Of a stretch of DNA of 64,000 nucleotides, positions 1 to 11,949 are shown one piece after another. The notes below the pieces were generated by a model. The model ran no database searches. It saw only the letters and a list, made by a program, of their open reading frames with translations, and was not told where the DNA came from. Position numbers and translations under genes: made by a program. Origin of the DNA: Cacajao melanocephalus (lineage: Eukaryota > Chordata > Mammalia > Primates > Pitheciidae); assembly GCA_963573385.1 (NCBI GenBank), contig CAUYLG010041516.1:1-64000 (forward strand). The letters run 5' to 3'. Position 1 is the stretch's first letter; each line of letters opens with the position of its first letter.

Positions 1-17
1 TGTTTGTTATTTTCATC

Positions 18-260
18 TCTTATTCCTTCCTGTCTCCATTGTTAAACACAATTATTGGCATAATAGAGGTTTTTAATACCCATTTTTAGACTGCATTCTA
101 GCCCGGGCAGTAGAACAAGAATCCTGTTCTCTCTCCCTCTTTTTCTTCCTCTTTCTTTCTCTCATACATTATTTTTCTTTCTTTCTTTCACTCTCACTTT
201 CTTTCCTCTCTTTTTCTTTCTTTCAAAAAATAAAAAAATAAAAAAAATAAAAAAAAAAAG
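18..260 (+). repeat. Alu-tail / CT-rich retro-inserted segment, copy 1
   Basis: About 70 bp of non-repeat sequence leads into an Alu right-arm tail (GCATTCTAGCCCGGGCAGTA...), then a CTTT/CTCT-rich stretch, and ends in an A-rich tail with AAAAAAT units (about 225-260). A second copy lies at 53869-54105 with about 93-94% identity by eye (about 13 differences in 206 positions). The left flank is cut by the window edge, so target-site duplication cannot be judged here. Confidence 0.8.
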
Positions 261-388
261 AGTGAGAAATCTTTGTTTTTATCCACACACCAAAAAAAAA
301 AAAACAACAAAAAAACTGAGAAAACCAAAAATCACTGACTTTTATAAGATTCTCTAGAGAATTGATATAGTTCAACTGATATATACCA

Positions 389-650
389 ATGTACCAGGTG
401 CCTGGCAGCTGTCACCAGCTTGTGGGTGGAGAAAGGGAAGGCGTCGTGTCTCAGGTCTGCATCCAGCACCTCCTGCAGAATGGCCCAGCTGCAGTCAAGA
501 GCAAAGTCGGTCAGTCAGCAAGTGCTCACAGGTGGGGCCTGGGCAGGAAAGGCCCCCAGGACCCACCATGAGTGGGACAAGTCCCTGTCCTCACAGGGCA
601 GACGACAATAAACGTGGATTAATAAAAATTACACCAAGAAAAAAAAAAAA
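389..650 (+). pseudogene. GC-rich retrocopy-like fragment with poly(A) tail, source gene not recognised
   Basis: A sharply GC-rich block of about 210 bp sits in AT-rich DNA and ends with two AATAAA hexamers (607-612, 621-626) followed by a 12-nt A run (639-650). That is the layout of the 3' end of a processed transcript inserted by LINE machinery. I do not recognise the source transcript. Short frames (389-571, 420-611) overlap it but have no known similarity. I could not find a convincing target-site duplication. Confidence 0.5.
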
Positions 651-869
651 GGACAACCTCCATCCCTGAAATCTGTAAAGACAATCACAACCATGATGAA
701 TTTACCTGAAGCAAAAGTAGCTAGAGCCAGTAACTTGTAGGAACACTTAATAGTAATTTTAGGGAATTGCTGTAGGCTGAGTATAGATTAGCTTGACAGA
801 GAAAAAGTTCTAGGTGCTTACTTAGGGAAGGCACTTAGGGAAAGTAATCATTTTTAGTCTTACTGAGAT

Positions 870-1560
870 GCTGTATGAGTCCTTCTCACACTGCTGTAAA
901 GATACTATCAGGGACTGGGTAATTTATAAACAAAAGAGGTTTAATTGACTCACAGTTCAACATGGCTTGGGAGGCCTTAGGAAGCTTATAATTATGGCTG
1001 AAGGCCTAGGGGAAGAAAATCATGTCAACACGGTGGCAGGTGAGAGAAAGTGAGCAAAGGAGAAGTTTAACACTTTATTTACTTGTATTTATTTATTTAT
1101 TGTTTGAGATGGAGTCTCACTCTATCACCTAGGCTGGAGTACAGTGGTGTAATCATGACTCACTGCAACCTGGGTTCAAGTGATTCTCCTGCCTCAGCCT
1201 CCCGAGTAGCTGGGATTACAGACATGCACTACCACACTGAGCTAATTTTTATATTTTTAGTAGAGAAGCGGTTTTATCATGGTGGCCAGGCTGGTCTCCA
1301 ATCCCAGACTTCAAGGTATCCACCCACCTTGGCCTCCCAAAGTGCTGGGATTACAGGCATGAGCCACTGTGCCCTGCCAGCTCCACACTTTAAATCCATC
1401 AGATCTCCTGAATACACACTGTCACAAAAAAAATATGGAGGAAACCACCTTCATGATCAAATTACCTCCCACTGGGTCCCTCCCTCAACATGTGGGGATT
1501 ACAGTTCAAGATGAGATTTGGGTGGGGACATAGAGATATCAATCCTCAGATTTGCTTGGG
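870..1560 (-). mobile_element. ERVL-MaLR (MST/THE1-type) LTR, inverted, split by an Alu
   Basis: About 875-1075 and 1385-1545 read, on the minus strand, like the 3' and 5' parts of a MaLR LTR. Diagnostic pieces are the inverted forms of GTGGGGACATAG..., CATGGCTTGGGAGGCC and TAATTTATAAACAAAAGAGG. An antisense Alu interrupts it between the two parts. Confidence 0.8.
1083..1379 (-). mobile_element. Alu, antisense, inserted in a MaLR LTR
   Basis: A complete dimeric Alu on the minus strand (GAGATGGAGTCTCACTCT ... GGATTACAGGCATGAGCCAC). ACACTTTA is found on both sides (about 1071-1078 and 1385-1392), consistent with a target-site duplication. A 143-codon frame across it is an antisense Alu artefact. 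Confidence 0.93.
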
Positions 1561-2797
1561 TTCCAGCAACTCTACCAGCTCATTGTGAAAACTGGAAAAA
1601 ACATGCCTTTATATTTTAGTCAGAAGGAAAAGGAAATATCTAAAGATTACATTAAAGTTTACCTTGTGGTTTATAATTCTATAGATTTTTACAAATGCAT
1701 AATGCCATCTATCCATTACAATATCTACAGGATCTACACCATTATAGTATCTAATCATTTCACTGCTCTAAAAAAATCCTCTAAAGATTTGTCTATTCAT
1801 ATGTTAGCTCCCTCCCCTGAACCACTGACAATCAGTGATCTTTTTACTTTGTCTACAGTTTTGTCTTTTATGGGATGTCATATATAATTAAAATAATAGA
1901 GTATCCTTTTCATATTGGCTTACTCACATAGCAGTATGCATTTCAGTTCCTTGCTGTAATTTTCACGACTTTGTAGCTTGTTGTTTTAAACACCGAATAG
2001 GACTCCATTGTATGTACATATTACAGCTAAAGAAACATACACACACACATACTCTTTTGTACGAATTAAGCATGTGATTTAGAAAAATTACTTAATGTCT
2101 TGCTTCAGCTTGCTCCTTGATAAAATGGCACATTAAAATATGTCTCACAGTATAAATGTGTTAAGGTTTTATAAAATTACTAACCCTTAGTTAATGTCAA
2201 TGTAGTATGTACAACATGTCCTTATCTTTATCATACAGATCTATCAAAGAGAAAGGTTTCTTTAAAAGAAAATTTGGGCAAAATGAAAAACTCAATTTCG
2301 GAAGATATAAACAATGAAGAGGATTATTATCTTATATGGCAAGAGTTATATGAGTAAGAGTGGTACCCTGGAAAAAAACGACTATTGGGTAGACATCCAG
2401 GAAGTATCCGTAATTTCTATCTTATCCAATATTTTGGCATTATGTGAAATATACTATTATTGCTGTAATTTGTTTCAAAACTAGCTTAATAATGAATATA
2501 TGTTTGCCCCTTCCTAGACAGCTTTGTGGAATTACAGAGAATTACCATAATGCTTTTTATTTTAATCTCTTCATCTATTTTTGCCTCCAGAGAAACAATG
2601 ACACTTTAGTTGACACACAGTTGTACCTGATTTTCAATCATATTATTTCTTGCAGTATCTCAGTTGGGGTTGCCAGAGATTTATAGCAAAGTCAGAATGC
2701 TATTATTAAATCCATTATAGTTTTCTAAGAGCATCAGGAGACTGAAGCTAAAAAGAGTAAAAGCTATATGGCTTTTCTTAAAAACATTTCTTTTTCC

Positions 2798-3093
2798 TTT
2801 TTTTTTTTTTTTTTTTATGGTGGAGTCTTGCTCTGTCACCCAGGCTGGAGTGCAGTGGTGTGATCTTGGCTCATTGCAACCTCTGCCTCCTGGGTTCAAG
2901 TGATTCTCTTTCCTCAGACTCCCAGTAGCTGGGACTATAGGCGAATGGCACCACACCTTGCTAATTTTTTGTATTTTTAGTAGAGAGGAGTTTTCACCAT
3001 GTTAGCCAAGATGGTCTCCATCTCCTGGCCTTGTGATCCGCCTGCTTTGGCCTCCCAAAGTGCTCGGATTATAGGCAAGAGCTGCACCCAGCC
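2798..3093 (-). mobile_element. Alu, antisense
   Basis: Poly(T) of about 20 nt followed by an inverted Alu body ending GCTGCACCCAGCC. ATTTCTTTTTC occurs on both sides, as expected for the target-site duplication. Confidence 0.95.
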
Positions 3094-3589
3094 AATAATT
3101 TCTTTTTCTAAATGACTATTACCAATGCTGTTATTTTGTATTCATTCAGAATACACTTTTATGCCCAAACTGTTAAGGGTAAGAAATTGCTTCAAGTAAA
3201 AGTTAATAAATTTGGATTTTGGAAAACTTATATTTCAGATGAATAGAATCACCTTTAATTGTATGTTTCTAGTTTGTTAATTATAAGGTGATTTTCAACA
3301 AAGAATCACCTAATACCTACTACAGTAATCAGTGTATAAGGCATTGAAATTCCTTCATCATTAGAGACAAGAGGGTACCAGAATGCAACATGTATTGCAT
3401 ACCGATTAGTATTATGGACATATCTTCTCTTTTAAAAGACTTGAGCCGATTATTTTAAGTCGAGTAAGATTTTCAAAATTATTATAATTTATTTTTGTTT
3501 AATATAATTTCAACTTTTATTTTAGATGCAAGAAGCTCATGTATAAGTTTGTTGCTTGAGTGTATTGTGTGATACTGAGGTTTGGGTAA

Positions 3590-4895
3590 AAAAATGATCT
3601 CGTCATCCAGTTAGTGAGCATAGTACGCAATAGGTAGCTTCTCGGCCCTTGCCCCCCTCTCTCACTTGCTCCCCTAGTAGTCTCCAGTGTCTACTGTACT
3701 CACCTTTATGTCCATGTATACTCAGTGCTTAGATCCCACTTATAAGTGAGAACATGTGGTATTTGGTTTTCTGTTCCTGCATTAATTCACTTAGGATAAC
3801 AGCTTCCAGTTGCATCTATGTTTCTGTAAAGGGCATGAATTTGTGTCCCTTTATAATTGCATAGTCATCCATGATGTATACATACCAAAGTTTTCTTATC
3901 CAGTCTACCATTGATGAGCACTGATGAGTATAGCTAGCCAGCTATTCCAGCACCATTTATTGAATAGGTAACTTTTCTCCATTGCCTATTTTTTGTCAGC
4001 TTTGTTGAAAGTTAGATGGTTGTAGATATGTGGCTTTATTTCTGATTTATCTTTTCTCTTTCATTGGTTTATAAGTCTGTTTTTGTATCAGTATCATGCT
4101 GTTTTGGTTACTGCAGCTGTATAGCACAGTTTGAAGTAGGGCAATGTGATACCTTTGGCTTTGTTTTTTTTGCTTAGATTTGCTTTGGCTATTCAAGCTC
4201 TTTTTCAGTTCTACGTGAATTTTACAATTGTTTTTTATCATTCTGTGAAAAATGACTTTGGTAGTTAGACTGGAATAGCATGGAATCTGTACATTGATTA
4301 CTTTGGGTAGTATGGCCATGTTAATGATATTGATCCAATCTATGAGCATGAGATGTTTCTCTATTAGTTTGTGTCATCTGTGATTTCTTTCAGCAATGTT
4401 TTGTAGTTTTCTTCATAGAGACCTTTCACCTCCCTGGTTATTTGCATTCCTAGGTCTGTGTGTGTGTGTGTGTGTGTTGTAAATGGCATTGCATTCTTGA
4501 TTTGGCTCTCAGCTTGAATGTTATGGTGTATAGAAATACTACTGGTTTTTGTACATTGGTTTTGTATCCTGAATCTTTACTGAAATTGTTTATTAGCTCC
4601 AGGAGACTTTTGGTGGAACCTTTAGGGTTTTCTAGGTATAGAATAATCTCATCCATGAGGAGAGATAATTTGAATTTTTTTCTATTTCAAAGCCTTTTAT
4701 TTGTTTCTCTGGCTGATTGCTCTGGTTAGGACTTCCAGTACTATGTTGAATATGACTAGTGAAAGTGGGCATCCTTGTCCTGTTCCAGTTTATAAGGGGA
4801 ATGCTTCTAACATTTTCCATTTAGTACAATTTGGGTTGAGGGTTTGTGTATTTGAGATATGTTCATTTGATGCCCAGTATTTTAGAAATTATTAT
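3590..4895 (-). mobile_element. L1 3' portion, inverted (3' UTR and ORF2 C-terminal part)
   Basis: The low-coordinate part is the inverted L1 3' UTR/ORF2 tail (CACTTATAAGTGAGAACATG; CATGAATTTGTGTCCC). From about 3945 the inverted ORF2 follows (CCAGCACCATTTATTGAATA; CATGCTGTTTTGGTTACTG; GGGCATCCTTGTCCTGTTCC). It is 5'-truncated, has several stops and frame breaks, and includes a (TG)n microsatellite. Open frames here on either strand are by-products. Confidence 0.93.
4457..4480. repeat. (TG)n microsatellite inside the L1
   Basis: About 11 TG units, likely expanded within the inverted L1 ORF2 sequence. Confidence 0.9.
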
Positions 4896-6959
4896 AATTT
4901 CTTACTAATTGTTCCAGAACCAGAATACATAGTGGTGGGTGGAGATCTAATTTAGAAAAAATAATGTAATTTTTGCAAAATATTTTATATATTCAATTAG
5001 GAATCATTTAATTCAGCTTCCTGCTAATAATGAGAGAAATCTCTAAATTACAGGGAGATTGGTTTGTTAAAGATCATATTCCTAGTTAGTATAATATTGA
5101 GAGAATAAAAATTATGCTCCTGATTCACGCCCAGGTTAGGTTTTTCTCTATCTACAAAAGAGTAAGCAACTGTTGTACTAAATGAATAACAAAAAACATG
5201 TTAGTTTGTGGTAAGTGGCCTATAAAGAAACTTTTATAAGATCTAAACTTTGTTATCAATTGAGAGAATTCTAATTTACAAGGCTTTAGTTCTCTTTTTC
5301 ACTATTTCTCATAAACTATTTTCTCTGTGTGTCTGTCCATCTCTCTGTGTTCTAATTGTTTTTGTTGGCATTTTACAAGGGAAGGCTTGCGAATACTTTC
5401 AACAGGTTAGGAAAGAGGATCACAACCTATTCGGGTACATTTGTGTATTCTTCTTTGTAGTTTAGACACCCAGTCTTATTTATCCATATAGGTGAATGCT
5501 TTTGCTGTGATCTCATCATTTCGTCACACTCTTGAAATTATTATGTCTGTATCTATAAACATATGCATGCAATTAAATAAAAAGATGTGTTAAACAGATA
5601 TAATTATTTTTGCATTTTTTTCTATTGTGATTAAACTATGTATTCCAAGACATATAAACACCTTTTGTTCAAATATTTAAGATTAACGTTTTCCTTGTGC
5701 TTTATTCTGGAAAAGATACTGAAGACTATTAGAGAAAGTAACTAAAAGAAATAAAAATAATGTGAACTGACAATAAGTGATATAAACAATTTTACATGAA
5801 ATCATTTTAAAGCAAAAGCTGTGAAGGGTCTGAGATTTTACCCTTCCTGAAAGTTAAGTTAGCATGCACAGTTTTCTGTGTGTGATAGAAATATGAGACA
5901 AATTAGCAATGAGGGGAAATACTTATTATTTGTAGCAGTATTAGAACTATTGTGCAGGTTCTCTGATCATCGACTCTGACAGACTAATGTCAAACAGACC
6001 TAGGTGACACCTGCACACCATCAGTTGCATTAGAACAGAGGAATGCTGATTTAAGGGCACCTGATTTTTTTTCTTTTATTTTTTTAATGAACAATAATCA
6101 TGCCTACCTTTTGCTTCAGAAGAAGAAACTATCACTCTCCCCTAAGGGTGTTCAGTATTCTTACATTCTTGAAAAAACAATTTAAAACAAAAAGAATTCA
6201 GTGCCTCACTTATAAGGGATGCAGGAATGTAAAAGCCACATGGAGAATTGCCTCTCAATACCTTCTAATTTACAAAGATGATTTCTTGGGATCTCTTTGT
6301 AGAGTAATTATTGGAAACTTTCGAAGATGGAGAGAACATTGAATAGACACTATTTGAGAACAAAAGAGTGCTAGATGATTCTAATGATGTAGGAAAGGAA
6401 AACTATAAAAGAACAGTAGAAAATAAAGTAGTTATAGCAGACACTGGAATTTTACTCTTTGTGTATGCCTTCCACTCAGCTTCTATTTTATTTTATTTTC
6501 TTTCTGAGGGCCTGGAATTTTATTTCTAAGGACATGAACTGGTAAGTCTGGTCATAGAACCTCCCGTGAGATACTGGTGCCGCTTTGCCTACATGTGCGG
6601 AGTTGAAAGAAGTATGGAGTTTGATTCCTGATGGCTGCTCTTAGCCAATCATAGATTGATGCTCGAATTGAAAGGTCACTATGCTTCTAATCAAGACAAC
6701 ACTCAGATGGAGCTTACATGTCTATGTTTTCTGAGGAATTAGGCTGAATTTACCCTCAGAATTTTCTGGAAATAATATTCTTCTTGACTTCTTCCATTTC
6801 CTTTCCTGGTTTACCCTATTTTCTTCTTAGTTTCCTTCTGGAAGCTCTTTTTTTTTTTTAAATAAATCATTTACACACAATTCATGTCTCAGATTCTCTT
6901 CTGATTAACCATCCTAAGACCCATAGGAAAGATAAATGAAAAGGATAGCTACACCTTTT

Positions 6960-7112
6960 TATTAGTGCTACCATATACCTGTAGTGTGTAAGAATTTTAT
7001 TTCATTCTTACAACAACTCTATGAAACAGGTATTATTATCTTTCCATTTTACTTATAGGGAGCTGAGGTTCAGAGAGGCTTAACTAACTTGTCTAAGTAC
7101 TGAGCTAGTAAG
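6960..7112 (-). repeat. MIR SINE, inverted
   Basis: The core CATTTTACTTATAGGGAGCT...AGAGAGGCTTAACTAACTTG matches the inverted 3' part of MIR. It abuts the MLT1-type LTR that follows. Confidence 0.75.
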
Positions 7113-7490
7113 TGTTTTAGTCTGCTCAGGCTGCCATAACAAAATGCCATAGACTGAGTGGCTTAAAGGCAGAAATGTATTTTCTCACAGTATGAAGGAT
7201 GGAAGTGAAAATCGGGGGCCAGCATCACCAAGTTCTGGTGAGGGCTCTTTTTCTGGCTTGCAGATGGTTGCTTTCTCACTCTGTCCTCATATGGCATAGA
7301 AAAGGAGAGAGATCTCTCACTCTTCTGCTTCTTATAAGAACACTAATCCCATTATGAGAGCTCCACTTTCATGATCTAATCTAACAGTGATTACCTCCCA
7401 AAGGTCCCATCTCCAAATACTATCACACTGGTGCTTGAGGTTTCAGCATATGATTCTAGAGGGACCCAAACTTGCAGTCCATTGCAGTGG
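7113..7490 (-). mobile_element. MLT1-type ERVL-MaLR LTR, inverted
   Basis: TTTTAGTCTGCTCAGGCTGC, CATAACAAAATGCCATAGAC, GGTGAGGGCTCTTTTTCTGG and CCCATCTCCAAATAC in order are the inverted landmarks of an MLT1 LTR. The exact subfamily was not determined. Confidence 0.8.
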
Positions 7491-7979
7491 TGAAGCTCAG
7501 TTATAGAGCTGCCTCTTTCCAAAAACTGTGCTCCTAAATATTTAATGTAAGTTGTAAGAGAAATGTATGTCTTTTTCCCTCCTGTAGAGTTTAGGAAATC
7601 TAGTTCAACGCCCAGGCTTCTATACTGTATTTTTGTACTAGAAGAGCAGCTCTGAATAATATTTTCAGGAATATTTAGATATTTTAGTTGGAGGTACATG
7701 AACAGATCTTGAAATGCTAGATTATCTAACTTATATTTGAAAATCTGTTATCAGTTTCTTAGATTTCCTGCATTTTTTGCAATAGGTGTACCTCGGGTAA
7801 GTAGAGGCCACTGAGATGAGCCATTCTGAAGTGTTCAAAAACAGTCTTTCCAAGGTGCAAGGGAAAATATACATTTTCGGAAACAATACTTAGAGCCTTG
7901 ATCCACCCATGGACACTGAAAATTAATTTATCTATGTGGATATTTTGCTAAATTTTGACTCACTGGGCTGACTGACTGA

Positions 7980-8327
<348 letters not shown>

Positions 8328-9954
8328 TAACTAAAATAACTTCATTAATTCTTAAAAAAAATGTCTTCTAGCTTCCTTCCTACTCTGAACAGGAGTTTGC
8401 CTTTATTTGCTTATAGTACTTTTGTGAATAATAAAAGAATAGAAAACTTCCAGTATAGTACGGATGCAACCATTCCACAAAGAATTAACAAGTTCAACTG
8501 CTGTGGGTGCATGGCACATCCAATCCTACTAATTTAAAATTAATATTCTTTTTAATGGCCAAAAACCGTTACAAATGATTACAAATTATAAAAATGTCTT
8601 AAGTTATAGTTCACTAATAGAAAAAAATCAAAACAGCAATAAGGACATAGGAGAACAAAATAAGCTTTTCTGTTTTCTAAGAAATAATACATAAAATTAA
8701 TCTTGCCATAAAATTTGTCTTAATATTTTGATTCATTAATAATATAGTAAAGGGAAAAATATATTATTAAATGAAATAGAGTATATAATATAAAGTTGAA
8801 AATGAAAAAAGTCTTGACTTTATAAATCATTGATAAAATTGTGACTGATTTTAATGGAATAAGTTATCTCTATTGAAAGCATGTTAAATAATAGGGAATA
8901 TGGACCATTTGATTCTCACAGTATGATATTAAGTAAAATATATTCAACACATTAATATTTTCGTACATGTGAATTATATAAAACTGATATCCCATATAAT
9001 GGTAAAATATTAGGCCTTTAAAAATGTCTCAGATTTCCTTATGCCCATTTCCACTATTATTCAATTAATACTTTTTGAACATATGAATACCTATAGTCGT
9101 TTTTCAAATAGTACAGTATTAGTCTTATCTATGTTTCCTTATATAATTAGGTTTCCTCGCATTCAACTGTATCCCAAAAGGAAACATGAATAATTTGATA
9201 CTAAAGAAAAATAATAAGTTATATTTGTTTTACTAGGAAATTTCCAAAAAAATGCATAAAGAACCTCAATGAACAACATGGAACTGCTTTACAGAATTCA
9301 AATTCAAAGGATATTCTAAAATACATTAAAACTCTATATTAGTATATAAGGAATCTAAGTCGTACATAAATTAATTGATAAACATGATCTTATAACTAGT
9401 CAAGCCTTCATATAAAATTTAAACCTATTTCTATAATTTTATAACGATAGTTCTGTTTCTTTCTGCCCCTTAGTAGGTATTCAAAAAGCTTTGCATATAT
9501 TTTCTTGCCCACAGTTCTCTTTTAAAGTCTATGCAGTATGGTTTCTAGGCCTACCATTCTTTTAGAACTGCTATATCAGACTCAACAGCAATGGCTTAGG
9601 TCATGAAATGAAGAATGCATAATTCTCATTTACTTAAACACTTAGAGCTATTGGCAACTCTTAACATACTCTTACTTAACACTGTCTCTTGCCACCACTT
9701 TCAGGGTGCTATAATTTTCCAGTTCATATTCAAGCTCCATTGATACTTTCTGTGTCCTCTGTAGTTGTTTCCTTCTCTTCCTAAGCTTAAATGCTGGTTG
9801 TTATTTCCAGGATCCACTTCTCTCTGTAGTCTATACCTTTTTTCAGAGGGTAATCTCAAATCTTGTAAGATTTTAATTAAAATGAATAGAGTGATTAATT
9901 CCAAAATACATTTCTTTAGTATATATGCCTTTTGACTTTATATCTGTATGACAG

Positions 9955-10245
9955 ATTTTTCTTTTTTTGTAGAAAGTGATTTATTTAAAGAGAGACAAAC
10001 AGGAGAAGGAGAGAGAAAGAAACAGCTAATTCTCACACTGAGTGAGAGAATCCAGAAAGATGGAATCCAGGAGAGGAATGCAGCTTCCACAAGAGTGTTA
10101 GGGAATACAGAGTTTAAGAGGAGAAGACAGGCTTCCACAAGAGAGTGTGGAAGGGGACTCCAGAGGGAAAATCCAGGAGAGAGAAAGACATCTTCCACAA
10201 AGGAAGTGTTCCTGGAAGGGGACCCAAACATGGACTTCCTATAAT
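9955..10245. repeat. AG-rich degenerate repeat with recurring CTTCCACAA motif
   Basis: A 290-bp purine-rich block (GAGAGAGAAAG, AATCCAGGAGAG) in which CTTCCACAA followed by a GAGTGT-like motif recurs at 10084, 10132 and 10192. It looks like a decayed tandem repeat or an LTR-type element that I cannot name. Open frames on both strands (about 97-98 codons) reflect the low stop density of AG-rich DNA. Confidence 0.6.
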
Positions 10246-10717
10246 AGATTATTTTAAAATCATCTGCATTTATATCTCTTTAGAGGAGTTGAATCCTAAA
10301 TTCCCTATAAAACTGATTTCCAAGGAATAATATGTTAAGATACGCTTTAGGACACCATTAAACTTACCATCACTAATGTTGATAATTTGCTTACAAAGAT
10401 TCAGATATGTTTGTTCTCAGATCACTTTGTTCATGTTGCATTTGTTACTATTATTACTTAATTTAATTCAGTATTAAGTGAAATGATGAAATGTGAATAT
10501 AAACAAGTAGGGTTTATTCCTTAGCATGCTTTAGAAATTGTAACTTAAGGTAGTTGCTAAATAAATTATTTTATCTGTGGTGTGAGTATAGCTATATAAG
10601 ATAGGAGAAAAATAAATAATTTAAAAACAAAATTTTAATTTGTTCAGAAATGTATTTAAGTCCTCAGTACATTTTAAATAAGAAAACTTAGAAGTCCATA
10701 GATGATTTATTTTGAGT

Positions 10718-10788
10718 AAGGATTATGTAGAAAAAGATGACCAATAACTTCAAAGGATTATGTAAGAAAATATGACCAATAATGTTGA
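10718..10788. repeat. Imperfect 35-bp tandem duplication
   Basis: AAGGATTATGTAGAAAAAGA...GACCAATAA occurs twice, starting at 10718 and 10753, with a few differences. Confidence 0.85.
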
Positions 10789-11044
10789 ATAAATTCAAAG
10801 CAAATGCCTTGGACCTATAGCACAATATTAGTAAATTTAAAGTGCAACAAGAAAATGTGGGTTAGTATATGATGCTTATACTGTGCCTGTGTGCATATGT
10901 ACCTTAATGTGTACTTTACCACTTTCAGCAAGTGATAGATACAAACATGTTTTTATTGTTTTAGTTAAGAGAGTTTCTATTACAGATTGAACTATTTATA
11001 AGACTGACCTATTAAATATAGTCTAGGTACCTCAAATTTCTCTT

Positions 11045-11850
11045 TTAATTGTCTTTTTATTTTGCAAATATAGTAGATTCACATGAAGTTGTAAGAAATA
11101 ATGCAACAATATCCCAGGTACCTTTGGTCCGGTTTCCCCCAATGGTCACATCTTACAAAATTACTGTATTTGAACGTGTTATCTTCCATTCCCCAACTTT
11201 TGTTCACTGTCTTCCACTCAGATCTTCTGTCCTTTTATTATTTATGAATAACCACATCAACCTAATTGTGCAGGCCAGAACCCTAAATTTCATTTGTAAA
11301 TCCTCTTTTGCCCTCCTCAAAACTTCTCCTATGACATCAACTCCTACAAGAGTTCTAGATTATCTAACTTTCTGATTATCCAAATATTACTATTTCTACT
11401 TGCTAGCTGCAACTTGCAACTTCCTTTGCTTTTATGGTTCCTCAACAACCACCGACGAACACACACATGTACTAATCTACTCTTATATAATCCTACTGAT
11501 ATTTCTAATCTGATACTCTCAAGGAGGGTTATTTACCTTGCTATTTAAAAACTGTTAGTGACTATCATTTTACACATAAATTCCTTAATGAGCTCTCTGA
11601 CTTTTGCCTTCCTTTTCTCTTGCTCCATTTATCAAAATTTCTCCTTGTAATCTTGATATGTCAGATGCTGTCTCAACATACTATGTTTATTAAATTTATT
11701 ATATTACTCAGCCCATTTTATGAAAATTGCCTATTTGTTTTTCAAAGTTCCCCTTTAGACTCTAAGCTCCTTGTTGATAAATTTTATTTCTATTCACTGT
11801 TTACTCTCCAGAGTCTAGGAGAGTGCCTGGAACATATTAGACATAAATGA
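11045..11850. repeat. Old interspersed repeat DNA (LINE-like), family uncertain
   Basis: The start (TTCACATGAAGTTGTAAGAA; CCGGTTTCCCCCAATGGTCA) matches a common old mammalian repeat motif that I associate with LINE-derived sequence. The CT-rich part from about 11260 also resembles an ancient element. The similarity is by memory only. The 108- and 76-codon frames here have no known domain. Confidence 0.4.
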
Positions 11851-11914
11851 TCATAAGAGACAAGTTTGCCTATAAAGGCATTTAATTGAATAGGTGCCTC
11901 AAATATTACAATAG

Positions 11915-11949
11915 CATGGTTATAGCCAGCATGGTTATACATGGTTATA
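11915..11949. repeat. Three short CATGGTTATA repeats
   Basis: CATGGTTATA occurs at 11915, 11930 and 11940, a small local duplication. Confidence 0.8.

Noticed and set aside
1083..1514. 143-codon frame
   Set aside because: It lies in an antisense Alu and MaLR LTR and translates to the usual Alu-derived artefact.
9938..10330. Overlapping frames on both strands in the AG-rich block
   Set aside because: Low stop density from purine bias explains them; there is no domain similarity.
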